Assembly (NCBI RefSeq): GCF_001704155.1 | Contig: NZ_CP016294.1 | Location: 2,725,501 to 2,789,500, forward strand | Source: Stenotrophomonas rhizophila | GTDB taxonomy: Bacteria; Pseudomonadota; Gammaproteobacteria; Xanthomonadales; Xanthomonadaceae | Direction: 5' to 3' | DNA length: 64,000 nucleotides | Shown: piece after piece, positions 55,659 to 64,000 of the stretch | Numbering within the stretch: the stretch's first letter is position 1 | How the letters are laid out: each line of letters opens with the position of its first letter | Translations under genes and position numbers: made by a program | Notes under the pieces: generated by a model | Database searches by the model: none | What the model saw: the letters and a program-made list of their open reading frames with translations, nothing else | Told to the model about the DNA's origin: nothing

Positions 55659-56564
55659 ATGACCTCTGAACTCGCGCTCGACGCGAACCCGCAAATCCGG
55701 CCGACCGCCCCTCAGCAGCAGGAAATGCCGCTGGCCGTGGTGCATGGGCAACCGGTCCTGCAGATTCCGCAGGACCTGTACATCCCGCCGGATGCGCTGG
55801 AAGTCATCCTGGATGCCTTCGAAGGTCCGTTGGACCTGCTGCTGTACCTGATCCGCCGGCAGAACCTGGATATCCTGGATATTCCGGTGGCCGAGATCAC
55901 CCGCCAGTACGTCGAATACATCAACGTCATGCAGGAGCTGCGCTTCGAACTGGCGGCCGAATACCTGGTGATGGCGGCGATCCTGGCCGAAGTGAAGTCG
56001 CGGATGCTGCTGCCGCGGCCGCCCAGCGTGGAAGGCGAGGAAGCCGACCCGCGTGCGGAACTGGTGCGCCGGCTGCAGGAGTACGAACGTTTCAAGCAGG
56101 CTGCCGAGGACATCGACGCCCTGCCCCGCCAGGACCGCGACACCAGCCTGGCCCATGCCTTCGTGCCCGACCGCGCGGCGATCAAGCTGCCGCCGCCGGT
56201 GGACCTGAAGGAAATGCTGATGGCGCTGCACGACGTGCTCAAGCGCGCCGAGCTGTTCACCGGCCACGCGATCAAGCGCGAGGCCCTGAGTGTCCGCCAG
56301 CGCATGGGCGATGTGCTGGGCCGTCTGGAAGACGGCAGGTTCTACCGGTTTGAAACGCTGTTCACCGCCGAAGAAGGCAAGCTGGGGGTGCTGGTCACCT
56401 TCCTGGCCCTGCTGGAACTGGCCAAGGAACAGCTGCTGGACATCGTCCAGGAAGCTCCGCTGGCGCCGATCTACGTCAAATCCCTGGCCGCCGGCAACAC
56501 CAACGAACCGCTGCAGTTCAACAGCGAGTTCGACGACAACGACGCCGCCAACGACCCTGACTGA
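55659..56564 (+). CDS. scpA: Segregation and condensation protein A
   Basis: A 301-residue kleisin of the SMC-ScpAB condensin. N-terminal ALEVILDAFEGPLDLLLYLIRRQNLDILDIPVAEITRQYVEYI binds the SMC coiled-coil neck; the C-terminal winged helix is YRFETLFTAEEGKLGVLVTFLALLELAKEQ. The start could be ATG 55659 or the TTG before it. First gene of scpA-scpB-rluB, 15 bases from scpB. SMC is not in the window. Confidence 0.94.
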   Translation: MTSELALDANPQIRPTAPQQQEMPLAVVHGQPVLQIPQDLYIPPDALEVILDAFEGPLDLLLYLIRRQNLDILDIPVAEITRQYVEYINVMQELRFELAAEYLVMAAILAEVKSRMLLPRPPSVEGEEADPRAELVRRLQEYERFKQAAEDIDALPRQDRDTSLAHAFVPDRAAIKLPPPVDLKEMLMALHDVLKRAELFTGHAIKREALSVRQRMGDVLGRLEDGRFYRFETLFTAEEGKLGVLVTFLALLELAKEQLLDIVQEAPLAPIYVKSLAAGNTNEPLQFNSEFDDNDAANDPD

Positions 56565-56579
56565 GCACCCGACCCACGC

Positions 56580-57548
56580 ATGGATCAACCGCTGATCAAC
56601 CGTATTGTCGAAGGGGCGCTGCTGGCTTCCAGCCAGCCGCTGACCCTGGCCCAGCTGCAGGGCCTGTTCCCGGAAGAAGAGCCGGCGCCGCCGGGCAGCA
56701 TCGAACGCGCGCTGGAACTGCTGCGCGAAGGCTGCGCCGACCGCGGCGTGGAGCTGGTCGAGGTCGCCTCCGGCTTCCGCTTCCAGGTCACCAACGAAGT
56801 CCACGGGTTCATTACCCGGCTGTGGACCGAGCGCAAGACCCGCTACACCCGTGCCACCCTGGAAACGCTGGCGCTGATTGCCTACCGCCAGCCGATCACC
56901 CGCGGCGAGATCGAACAGGTCCGTGGCGTGGCGGTCAGCAGCAACATCATCCAGGCCCTGGAAGAACGCGAATGGATCCGCGTGATCGGCCACCGCGACG
57001 TGCCCGGCAAGCCCGCGCTGTTCGGCACCACCAAGGGTTTCCTGGATTACTTCGGGCTCAAGCGCCTGGACGAGCTGCCGCCGCTGTCCGAGCTGCGCGA
57101 CCTGGGCGAACTGGAACCGCAGCTGCCGCTGGACAACGACGGCCAACTGGCCGGCCGGATCGCCGCAGGCGTGGCGGACCCGGACGCCGAACCGCAACCG
57201 GAAACCATCCGGGAACCGGAACCGGAATCCGAACCGGAACCCGAACAGGACCCGGCCACTGCCCGTTCCGCCGCCCGCGCCGCCCTGATGGCCGCCCGAC
57301 TGGCGGAACAGGACGCCGAGTCAGACAATAGCGATACCCCATCCCATGCATCGCCGTCGCTCCCCGACGACGACGCGGATACAACCGCCAGCGATGGCGA
57401 GCCCGATACCGTGCCGGGACCCCGCGCGGCGCACCAGAACGAAACCGAAAACAACGCCGTCGCGAAGACGACCGTGGCTGTTGACGAAGCCGATCCCGAA
57501 CCAGAGGCCGACGAAACCGTCGCCGGCCGGAGCCAAGTAAATGAGTGA
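56580..57548 (+). CDS. scpB: Segregation and condensation protein B
   Basis: A 322-residue winged-helix partner of ScpA. The domain spans about 1-185 (INRIVEGALLASSQPLTLAQLQGLF, FRFQVTNEVHGFITRLWTERKTRYTRATLETLALIAYRQPITRGEIE). A long acidic, repetitive tail follows (PEPESEPEPEQDP) of unknown role, rich in Glu, Pro and Ala, longer than in most bacteria. Overlaps rluB start by 8 bases. Confidence 0.93.
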   Translation: MDQPLINRIVEGALLASSQPLTLAQLQGLFPEEEPAPPGSIERALELLREGCADRGVELVEVASGFRFQVTNEVHGFITRLWTERKTRYTRATLETLALIAYRQPITRGEIEQVRGVAVSSNIIQALEEREWIRVIGHRDVPGKPALFGTTKGFLDYFGLKRLDELPPLSELRDLGELEPQLPLDNDGQLAGRIAAGVADPDAEPQPETIREPEPESEPEPEQDPATARSAARAALMAARLAEQDAESDNSDTPSHASPSLPDDDADTTASDGEPDTVPGPRAAHQNETENNAVAKTTVAVDEADPEPEADETVAGRSQVNE

Positions 57549-59313
57549 CACCCCCCGCAAGCTGTCGTTGAACAAGCTTTCGCTCAAGCGCGAAAACGAA
57601 ACCGAACAGCCCAAGCTCGAAGAGCGCCTGCACAAGGTGCTGGCCCAGGCCGGCCTCGGCTCGCGCCGCGCGCTGGAACAGCGCATCGCCGATGGTCTGG
57701 TCAAGGTCAACGGCGAAGTCGCCCAGACCGGCCAGTCGATCAAGAGCGGCGACAAGGTTGAACTGGACGGCCGTGGCTTTGTCGCCACCGCGCTGACCGA
57801 AACCTCGCGCGTGCTGGCCTACAACAAGCCCGAAGGCGAAGTGACCACCCGCGAAGATCCCGAAGGCCGCCCGACGGTGTTCGAAGCGCTGCCGGCCCTC
57901 AAGGGCGCGCGCTGGATCGCGATCGGCCGCCTGGACATCAACACCACCGGCCTGCTGCTGGCCACCACCGATGGCGAACTCGCCAACGCGATGATGCACC
58001 CCTCCTACGAGGTCGAGCGCGAATACGTCGTGCGCGTGCGTGCCCCGGAAGGCGAAGAGAAGGTGCCCGACAGCATCGTCGACCGCCTCTCCCGTGGCGT
58101 GGCGCTGGAAGACGGCCCGGCCAAGTTCGACGAGATCGAACGCATCGGCGGCACCGATTCGCACGACTGGTTCCGCGTGGTCGTCAAGGAAGGCCGCAAC
58201 CGCGAAGTGCGCCGCCTGTGGGAATCGCAGGGCTGCCAGGTGAGCCGCCTCAAGCGCACCCGCTACGGCAAGGTCTCGCTGCCGCGCGAACTGCTGCGTG
58301 GCCAGTCGGTCGAACTGCCGGCCAAGCAGGTTGAAGCGCTGCGCGCCGAACTGAAGCTGGAAGAAGGCGCGCCCTCGGCGCTGACCCTGCAGCCGGTGAT
58401 CGGCCAGCGCCGCGCCGCCAAGACCACCGTGCGCGTGTCGCGCGAAGGTGGCCGTGGCAATGCCTACGTCAACGGCCACAACCAGGCCGACGAAGGCCGC
58501 GAACTGCGTCGTTTCGACAACGTGCGCGAAGACCGCGGCCGTGGTCGCGGCGGCAAGGGCGGCGGCTTCAAGGGTGGCCTGACGGTCACCGGCGAAGCGG
58601 CGGCCAAGCAGTCGCAGCGCCCGTTCAAGCAGCGCCCGGACAAGGGCAACCGCGCCCTGCCCGAAGGCAACCCGGCCGCGTTCCGCAGCTGGTACGTGCC
58701 CGATGGCGTGAGCACCGGCCCGAGCAACCACCGTAACGCCGGTCCGGGCGCAGCCCGTGGCCCGGGCGCACGTGGTCCGGGTGCCGGCGCAGGCGCCGGT
58801 GGCCAGGGCCGTCCGTACGGCAAGCCGAAGGGTCCGGGCGGCGCAGGCGGCCAGGGCCGTGGCGCCTACGGTGAGCGCAGCAGCGGCGGCTTTGGTGGCG
58901 AAGGTCGCGGTGAAAACCGTGGCGGCTACGGCGGCCAGGGCCGTCCGGCCGGTGCCGGTGCCGGCGCGGGCAACCGCAGCGGCCAGGGCGCACAGCGCCA
59001 CCCGTACGGTCACCCGGGCAATGCCCCGAGCTTCCCGTCCGATCATGCCAATCCGGGCGCCAGCCCGTACGGCACGCCCCGCCCGGCCGGCCGTCCCGGC
59101 GGCAACCGCGGCCCCGGTGGCCCGGGTGGCAACCGTGGCCCGGGCGGTCCCGGCGCACGTGGTCCCGGCGGCCCGGGTGGCAACCGTGGCCCGGGTGGCC
59201 CCGGTGCACGCGGCCCGGGTGGTCCCGGCGGTCGTCCCGGCGGCGCACGCCCGGGTGGCAGCCGCGGTCCCGGTGGCGGTGGCCACCGTGGCGGCGGCCC
59301 GCGCGGCGGCTGA
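57541..59313 (+). CDS. rluB: 23S rRNA pseudouridine(2605) synthase RluB with Gly/Pro/Arg tail
   Basis: A 590-residue pseudouridine synthase. S4 domain (LEERLHKVLAQAGLGSRRALEQRIADGLVKVNGE) then the RsuA/RluB catalytic domain with IGRLDINTTGLLLATTDGEL (catalytic Asp) and RNREVRRLWESQG. After about residue 270 the rest is a low-complexity RGG/GGPGG tail with NRGPGGPGARGPGG repeats, twice the length of the enzyme's usual end. The tail could bind RNA or drive condensation. Overlaps scpB; strong terminator follows. Confidence 0.93.
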   Translation: MSDTPRKLSLNKLSLKRENETEQPKLEERLHKVLAQAGLGSRRALEQRIADGLVKVNGEVAQTGQSIKSGDKVELDGRGFVATALTETSRVLAYNKPEGEVTTREDPEGRPTVFEALPALKGARWIAIGRLDINTTGLLLATTDGELANAMMHPSYEVEREYVVRVRAPEGEEKVPDSIVDRLSRGVALEDGPAKFDEIERIGGTDSHDWFRVVVKEGRNREVRRLWESQGCQVSRLKRTRYGKVSLPRELLRGQSVELPAKQVEALRAELKLEEGAPSALTLQPVIGQRRAAKTTVRVSREGGRGNAYVNGHNQADEGRELRRFDNVREDRGRGRGGKGGGFKGGLTVTGEAAAKQSQRPFKQRPDKGNRALPEGNPAAFRSWYVPDGVSTGPSNHRNAGPGAARGPGARGPGAGAGAGGQGRPYGKPKGPGGAGGQGRGAYGERSSGGFGGEGRGENRGGYGGQGRPAGAGAGAGNRSGQGAQRHPYGHPGNAPSFPSDHANPGASPYGTPRPAGRPGGNRGPGGPGGNRGPGGPGARGPGGPGGNRGPGGPGARGPGGPGGRPGGARPGGSRGPGGGGHRGGGPRGG

Positions 59314-59319
59314 TGCATG

Positions 59320-59348
59320 AAAAAACCCGGTCATTGACCGGGTTTTTT
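59320..59348. terminator. Bidirectional terminator after rluB
   Basis: AAAAAACCCGGTC, ATT loop, GACCGGGTTTTTT. Serves rluB and, on the minus strand, the RHS-like gene ending at 59357. Confidence 0.92.
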
Positions 59349-59356
59349 CTTCGTCG

Positions 59357-60280
59357 CTATCGGTTCCAGCCCCAATCGGCAATCTTGAAGTACGTAGCGT
59401 CGTGGTCGGGCGTGACGAAGACGGCATGGATACCGCCGTTGCGGCTGCCGCCGGTCACGATGCGCCAGTTTTCGTAGGGGTGCCCTTTGCCCCACATCAC
59501 CGGATAACGGTGATAGAAGTTGCCGGTACGGTCGGGCGGAAGCAGCCCTTTGGGGTTGTCGAATCGTTTGGAGATTCCCACCTTTGAAGGGTCCGGAGTG
59601 GTTCCGCGCGGCCCGAACTGACGGATTTCGACGATTCTGTCCCGGACCGGCGATGGGAGGTCGCCCATGCGCTTCATCACCATGCCGGTCTTGTCGCGAT
59701 GGATGACGCCCGTGGCGTCCGCCGGCGAAAGTGTCGGCGCCGCACCTTGCGCATTTGCAGGCGTCGCCCGCGCTGGAGTGCGCGGCGCCGCCGGTGCGGT
59801 GCGCGCGACCGGATTCCGCCAGGATGCAGCTGACGTGCCTGGACCGGGTGTGTTGAGATGCATCCGCTGATAGCGCCCGGCCATCCCCACGCCAGCCATC
59901 AACCCTACCGCTGCGATCGCCCCACCGATGATCCACGGAAGCGCGCTGCTGCCGCCGTCATCGCGGTCGCCTGCGCCGGCCGACGCCGCGATGCCCGCCC
60001 CGCCTACGCCTGCCACCAGGCCCAGCAGCATCACCGGCAGCGCGAACCGCCCGCTGGGGTCACCGTAGTTGAGAGGATCGCCGCCGCAGTAGGCGTAGGC
60101 GTTGATCCCGCCACGGCCGAACGGGCTGAGCCGGTCAGGACTATGGAAGCGGTGCAATACCGGGTTGTACACACGGCGGCCGTTACCCAGGATCTGCCAG
60201 TAGACGGCAGGTTCGTGCAGCTGGCCGTTGAAGCCAAGGCGCGTGAACCGGTTCGCGCGCGTGCTGGTTTGAAGCGACAT
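59357..60280 (-). CDS. Short RHS-core protein with barnase-like C-terminal domain
   Basis: A 307-residue protein starting MSLQTSTRANRFTRLGFNGQ. Residues ~35-80 form the RHS core (RRVYNPVLHRFHSPDRLSPFG, GGDPLNYGDPSGRF). Two hydrophobic segments follow (about 81-100 and 114-134), then a variable linker. The C-terminus (about 238-307) aligns with the barnase-type protein at 31214: FDNPKGLLPPDRTGNFYHRY, NWRIVTGG (Arg273) and TPDHDATYF (His293). The catalytic Glu position is Arg258 (YHRY against YREY). It has its own GAGGGG ribosome site, so it is a complete short gene, not a remnant of a giant RHS protein. No immunity gene is visible next to it. Confidence 0.75.
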   Translation of the reverse strand: MSLQTSTRANRFTRLGFNGQLHEPAVYWQILGNGRRVYNPVLHRFHSPDRLSPFGRGGINAYAYCGGDPLNYGDPSGRFALPVMLLGLVAGVGGAGIAASAGAGDRDDGGSSALPWIIGGAIAAVGLMAGVGMAGRYQRMHLNTPGPGTSAASWRNPVARTAPAAPRTPARATPANAQGAAPTLSPADATGVIHRDKTGMVMKRMGDLPSPVRDRIVEIRQFGPRGTTPDPSKVGISKRFDNPKGLLPPDRTGNFYHRYPVMWGKGHPYENWRIVTGGSRNGGIHAVFVTPDHDATYFKIADWGWNR

Positions 60281-60354
60281 GGATTCACCCCTCGCGTAAC
60301 CCCCCCCAGGCGGAGATAGTGTCGGTGCGGTGGGTGTTTTTGGGGCGTGATGGG

Positions 60355-60789
60355 TCAGCGGCGTTCGATGGTGAAGCGGCTGCCGGCTACGCCGAGGTCC
60401 CAGCCCTTGCCGGTGCCTGCCAGGGCGAGCGATACGTCGCCCTTGGTGACGACCTGCGCGCTGCTGGATTTGTCCGCGCCGGCGTGGGCTTCGACGGCGG
60501 CGTAGGAGCCGATCAGGTCGTCGACCGAATAGGCGCCGGAGAACCTGCCCTTGCCATCGGTGATCTTGGACTTGCCAACGGTCAGGCCGCCGCCCTTGAC
60601 GCTGATCTTGACCGGAATGCGCGCACCGTTGTCGCAGGTGATCGTGCCCGTGCCCGAGGCGGTCTTGTAGATCACCGACCAACCGGCCAGGGAGTAATGC
60701 AGTTCGCAGTCGATGTTGCCGGCGGCCTGCGCGGCCGGAACCGCAGCCATGCTGGCGAAGGCGAACAGGGCCAGGGAAAGCTTCTTCAT
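60355..60789 (-). CDS. Secreted hypothetical protein, 144 aa
   Basis: Signal peptide (KKLSLALFAFASMAAVPAAQA) then a compact domain (GNIDCELHYSLAGWSVIYKTASGTGTITCDNG) with two Cys likely forming a disulfide, and glycine-rich beta strands. I do not recognise a family. It lies 74 bases upstream of the RHS-core gene on the same strand. Its secretion argues against a cytoplasmic immunity role. Start at 60789 chosen for the signal peptide. Confidence 0.6.
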   Translation of the reverse strand: MKKLSLALFAFASMAAVPAAQAAGNIDCELHYSLAGWSVIYKTASGTGTITCDNGARIPVKISVKGGGLTVGKSKITDGKGRFSGAYSVDDLIGSYAAVEAHAGADKSSSAQVVTKGDVSLALAGTGKGWDLGVAGSRFTIERR

Positions 60790-60930
60790 AGCGGTGCGCT
60801 CGTACGGAGTGGGAACGAAGCCGAATCTAGCAGTGCCGGCGTCGCGCCGGCATGAGGCCCTTCCACGGCATGCAATCGCCATTCACCTACCGCCCGCCAA
60901 CGGCCGCCGCAATGCCGCTCGATGTGCGGG

Positions 60931-61743
60931 TCAGCCCAGGGTAAAGGTGTCTGCGTCCAGCATCGCCGGGAAGCGGGCACGGTGCGCGGCGAGCGCTGCC
61001 GCGGAAATGGTGGTGGTGACCACCTGCTCGCGCTCGCGGATCTCCACCTGCGGCTGGCCGAGGAAATCGATCACCGCGCTGTCGCCGGCGTAGTGCAGGT
61101 CGTTGCCGTCCACGCCCACGCGGTTGACCGCGGCGACGTAGCACAGGTTTTCAATCGCACGCGCGCGCAGCAGGGTGCGCCAGGGATACGCACGCGCCGA
61201 CGGCCAGTTGGCCACGAAGATCTGCAGGTCGAAGTCCAGGTCGTCGGCACGCTCCACGTTGTAGCGGTTGCGGCAGAACACCGGAAACCGCAGGTCGTAG
61301 CAGACCTGCGGATTGATCCGCCAGCCTTTCCATTCCACGCTCAGCCGCTCGCTGCCGGCGGCATAGCGCAGGTGCTCGTTGCCGTAGCGGAACAGGTGGC
61401 GCTTGTCGTAATACTGCAGCCCGCCGTCCGGCGTGGCCCACAGCAGCCGGTTGTACACGCCCTCACCCACCCGCAGCTGCACGCTGCCGGTCACCGCTGC
61501 GCCCAGCCGCGCCGCCTGCTCGCGGATCCAGGCCACCGTGGGGCCGTCCATGCCTTCGGCACGGAAGATCGCGTCATTGGAAAAACCGCTGGTGAACGTT
61601 TCCGGCAGGATCACCAGATCGGTCTGCCCGGCCAGCGGCGCCAGCAGCGCGCCGTAGTATTCGCGGTTGCCCTCGGGGTCATGCCAGCGCGTGTCGCCCT
61701 GGACCAGGCTGATGCGCAGATCGGGACAGTTGGCGGCGCCCAT
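60931..61743 (-). CDS. yafV: Omega-amidase, nitrilase superfamily (YafV-like)
   Basis: A 270-residue carbon-nitrogen hydrolase that deamidates 2-oxoglutaramate or 2-oxosuccinamate. The catalytic triad is visible: Glu in ILPETFTSGF, Lys in YDKRHLFRYG and Cys in PQVCYDLRFPVF. The start overlaps the stop of the aminotransferase gene upstream (4 bases), so the two act together. Confidence 0.9.
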   Translation of the reverse strand: MGAANCPDLRISLVQGDTRWHDPEGNREYYGALLAPLAGQTDLVILPETFTSGFSNDAIFRAEGMDGPTVAWIREQAARLGAAVTGSVQLRVGEGVYNRLLWATPDGGLQYYDKRHLFRYGNEHLRYAAGSERLSVEWKGWRINPQVCYDLRFPVFCRNRYNVERADDLDFDLQIFVANWPSARAYPWRTLLRARAIENLCYVAAVNRVGVDGNDLHYAGDSAVIDFLGQPQVEIREREQVVTTTISAAALAAHRARFPAMLDADTFTLG

Positions 61744-62891
61744 CACAGCACCTGCAGGCGTTCGATCGCCGCGCTGAGCGTGGCGTCGTTCTTGGCAAAG
61801 CACAGGCGCACCAGGCGCTGGCCTTCCGGCGCCGTCTCGTAGAACGGCGACAGCGGAATGGCGGCCACGCCCTTTTCGATGGTCAGCCACTTCACGAACT
61901 CGTGGTCCGGCAGGTCGCTGATGGCCGAATAGTCCACCAGCTGGAAGTACCCCCCCGGCACCGGCAGCGGCTTCAGGCGCGTGGTGAGCAGCTGCTCGCG
62001 GAACGCATCGCGCTTGGCCTGGTAGAACGCGCCCAGTTCCAGGTGGTGTTCCGGCTCGTCGCGGATCATCGCGGCAAAACCGTACTGGGCCGGGCCGAAG
62101 CTGGTGAAGGTGTTGTACTGGTGCACCTTGCGGAATTCGGCGCTCATCGCCGGCGGCGCCACCGCATAGCCGATCTTCCAGCCGGTGCAGTGGTAGGTCT
62201 TCCCGAAGCTGGAAATGACGAAGGCGCGCTCGCGCAGTTCCGGGTAGCGCAGCGCCGATTCGTGGCGGCGGCCGTCGTAGATGATGTGTTCGTAGACTTC
62301 GTCGGAAATCAGGTAGATGCCGGTGCCGCGCAGCACGTCGGCCAGGGCCTGCATGTCATCGGCGGTGAGCATCGCGCCGGACGGATTGTGCGGGGTGTTG
62401 ACCATCAGCAGGCGGGTGCGCGGGGTGATGGCGGCGCGCACACGGTCCCAATCCACGGCGAAGGTCTGCGGGTCCAGCGGCACGTGCACGGCGCGGGCGC
62501 CGGCCAGGTCGATGGCCGGCTCGTAGCAGTCGTACGCCGGGTCCAGCACGATCACTTCCTCGCCGGGGCGGACCACGGCGTGGATGGCATTGAAGATCGC
62601 CTCGGTGGCGCCGCTGGTGACGGTGATTTCGGCGTCGGGGTCGATCTGGGCGCCATACAGGTCCAGCGACTTCTGGGCGATCGCTTGGCGCAGCGGGGCC
62701 ACGCCGGTCATCGGCGGGTACTGGTTCAGGCCGCCATGCATGGCCTTGACGGTTTCATCGATCAGCCGCTGCGGCGCGGAGAAGTCCGGAAACCCCTGGC
62801 CCAGGTTCACGGCGCCGTGTTCGGCCGCCAGCTGGGACATCACGGTGAAAATGGTGGTGCCCACCTTGGGCAGCTTGGTCTGGGGGTTCAT
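61743..62891 (-). CDS. ybdL: Methionine/glutamine aminotransferase (YbdL-like)
   Basis: A 382-residue class I/II PLP aminotransferase. PLP-lysine in [17 protein letters not shown], upstream NTPHNPSG and [13 protein letters not shown]. YbdL-like enzymes transaminate 4-methylthio-2-oxobutanoate using glutamine, giving 2-oxoglutaramate, which the neighbouring omega-amidase consumes. So the pair fits methionine salvage with product clearance. Start ATG 62891; ribosome site weak. Divergent from ccmA. Confidence 0.88.
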   Translation of the reverse strand: MNPQTKLPKVGTTIFTVMSQLAAEHGAVNLGQGFPDFSAPQRLIDETVKAMHGGLNQYPPMTGVAPLRQAIAQKSLDLYGAQIDPDAEITVTSGATEAIFNAIHAVVRPGEEVIVLDPAYDCYEPAIDLAGARAVHVPLDPQTFAVDWDRVRAAITPRTRLLMVNTPHNPSGAMLTADDMQALADVLRGTGIYLISDEVYEHIIYDGRRHESALRYPELRERAFVISSFGKTYHCTGWKIGYAVAPPAMSAEFRKVHQYNTFTSFGPAQYGFAAMIRDEPEHHLELGAFYQAKRDAFREQLLTTRLKPLPVPGGYFQLVDYSAISDLPDHEFVKWLTIEKGVAAIPLSPFYETAPEGQRLVRLCFAKNDATLSAAIERLQVL

Positions 62892-62994
62892 CGGCAACCG
62901 GGGGATCAAAGGCGGAGACCCCGAAGTGTACGAAATCTGGAGGCCGAGGCCTCGGCCATTGGGTTCGGGATCGATCCGCCGGTACACTGCGCCG

Positions 62995-63681
62995 ATGCTG
63001 AATTCTTCGAATACCCCTCCGTTGCTGGCCGCGCATGGCCTGGCCTTCAGTCGCAACGATGAACCGGTGTTCGGGCCGCTCAACCTCCAGGTCGATGCGG
63101 GTGAGGCGCTGCTGGTGCAGGGCGACAACGGCGCCGGCAAGACCACCCTGCTGCGGGTGCTGGCCGGGCTGCTGCGCCCGGGCAGCGGGACGATCCAGAT
63201 CGATGGGCGCCCGGCCGGGCACCGCGAGCGCGCCCAGTTCGTGGCGTACCTGAGCCACCTGCCCGGCCTCAAGCCGGACCTGGACACGCTGGAGAACCTG
63301 AATTTCCTGTGCGGCCTGCACGGCCGGCGCGCGCGGCAGATGCCAGGCAACGCGCTGGCCATCGTGGGCCTGGCTGGCTTTGAGAACACCTTGGTGCGGC
63401 AACTGTCGGCCGGGCAGAAGCGGCGGCTGGCGCTGGCCCGCATCTGGCTGTCGCCGGCGCCGCTGTGGCTGCTGGACGAGCCGTACGCGAACCTGGACCT
63501 GGACGGCATCAACCTGGTGAACCGGATGATTTCCGCGCACCTGCGCAGCGGCGGGGCGGCCCTGGTCACCACGCACGGCGCGTATGCGGCGCCGCCGGTG
63601 CGGACCCGGCTGGTGCATCTGGGGGGTACCGGCCAAGCCGTTGCCGGACACAGCCCGGTACTGCCGGAGGTGCGCGCATGA
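62995..63681 (+). CDS. ccmA: Heme exporter ATP-binding protein CcmA
   Basis: A 228-residue ABC ATPase of cytochrome c maturation. Walker [18 protein letters not shown], signature [14 protein letters not shown], Walker [16 protein letters not shown]. Overlaps ccmB by 4 bases. Works with CcmBCD to load heme on CcmE. Start ATG 62995 has a weak ribosome site. Confidence 0.93.
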   Translation: MLNSSNTPPLLAAHGLAFSRNDEPVFGPLNLQVDAGEALLVQGDNGAGKTTLLRVLAGLLRPGSGTIQIDGRPAGHRERAQFVAYLSHLPGLKPDLDTLENLNFLCGLHGRRARQMPGNALAIVGLAGFENTLVRQLSAGQKRRLALARIWLSPAPLWLLDEPYANLDLDGINLVNRMISAHLRSGGAALVTTHGAYAAPPVRTRLVHLGGTGQAVAGHSPVLPEVRA

Positions 63682-64000
63682 TCGCACCTGGCACCGAGCC
63701 CGGGCTGTGGCAGACCGCACGCGCCCTGGCCGGGCGCGATCTGCGCCTGCTGTGGCGGCGCCGTGGCGATGCGCTGCAGCCGCTGCTGTTCGCGCTGCTG
63801 GTGGTGGTGCTGTTCGCCCTGGCCTTGGGCCGCGACCCGCCGTTGATGGCCAAGGTGGCCGCCGCCGTGCTGTGGCTGGCGGTGCTGCTGGCCGGACAGC
63901 TGTCGCTGGACAGCCTGTTCCGCAGCGACACCGAGGATGGCTCGCTGGAACAGTGGCTGCTGGCGCCGGTGCCGCTGGCCTGGCTGGTGCTGGTGCGGGT
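63678..64000 (+). CDS. ccmB: Heme exporter protein CcmB, N-terminal part
   Basis: The gene runs off the right edge; 107 codons seen. It begins [31 protein letters not shown], then hydrophobic segments ([37 protein letters not shown]) and [15 protein letters not shown], characteristic of CcmB. ATGA overlap with ccmA stop. Confidence 0.93.
   Translation, partial: MIAPGTEPGLWQTARALAGRDLRLLWRRRGDALQPLLFALLVVVLFALALGRDPPLMAKVAAAVLWLAVLLAGQLSLDSLFRSDTEDGSLEQWLLAPVPLAWLVLVR

Noticed and set aside
60281..60682. Upstream in-frame extension of the RHS-core gene
   Set aside because: The extra residues are the antisense of the secreted protein gene, are Arg-rich and show no RHS repeats; a good ribosome site marks ATG 60280.
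60355..60789. The secreted 144-residue protein as immunity partner of the RHS protein
   Set aside because: It has a signal peptide, while an RNase inhibitor should stay in the cytoplasm, and it lies upstream, not downstream.

Overview
The window is GC-rich proteobacterial chromosome, tightly packed with genes. It looks like a Stenotrophomonas or a close Xanthomonadaceae relative. The best sign is about eighteen short palindromes that begin with GTAG, the hallmark of the SMAG/REP repeats of Stenotrophomonas maltophilia. The gene content agrees: sucB-lpd, a dnaB/rne/scpAB core, an Oar-like TonB-dependent receptor, a phospholipase A1, a 'transmembrane repetitive protein' and the start of a ccm cluster. 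I saw no rRNA, tRNA, CRISPR array, prophage or transposase.

Layout. 1-2.2 kb: end of the 2-oxoglutarate dehydrogenase operon (sucB, lpd). 2.3-10 kb, mostly minus strand: small membrane protein, dnaB with a consensus DnaA box upstream, an FMN reductase, an operon of a fused 2-oxoacid dehydrogenase E1 and an AsnB-type amidotransferase, and a GNAT acetyltransferase. 10-21.5 kb: envelope and stress genes (two glycine-zipper proteins, a membrane-anchored cytochrome c'-like protein, pldA, cspA, GST, fumarase, an ABC exporter, ferredoxin-NADP reductase with a palindromic operator candidate, glutathione peroxidase) with tatD and tcdA. 22-31 kb: M3 peptidase, cyclopropane synthase, rhomboid plus POT transporter, a catalytically degenerate EEP-family protein and Mn-SOD. 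31-36 kb: a barnase/barstar pair, the repetitive membrane protein with nfuA, and phhB, a TonB-like lipoprotein and zupT. 36.2-36.7 kb is a repeat-only region forming a nested inverted repeat. 36.7-41.5 kb: rluC and rne, divergent.

41.6-54.6 kb is the most interesting block, a glycan-uptake locus read on the minus strand. It holds a LacI regulator, a TonB-dependent receptor and a tightly overlapped six-gene operon: GH144-type endo-beta-1,2-glucanase, sugar-binding lipoprotein, two permeases, an unclassified 1061-residue six-hairpin-type glycosidase and a secreted EEP phosphodiesterase. Matching LacI-type operators lie upstream of lacI and of the glucanase gene. I infer a system for taking up and breaking down beta-1,2-glucans, possibly phospho-substituted periplasmic glucans of other bacteria. 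No ABC ATPase is encoded in it.

54.8-59.3 kb: yciI-bolA, then scpA-scpB-rluB. 59.4-61 kb: a short RHS-core protein with a barnase-like C-terminus that lacks the usual catalytic glutamate, and a secreted protein of unknown function. 61-64 kb: an omega-amidase/methionine-aminotransferase pair and ccmA-ccmB, running off the end.
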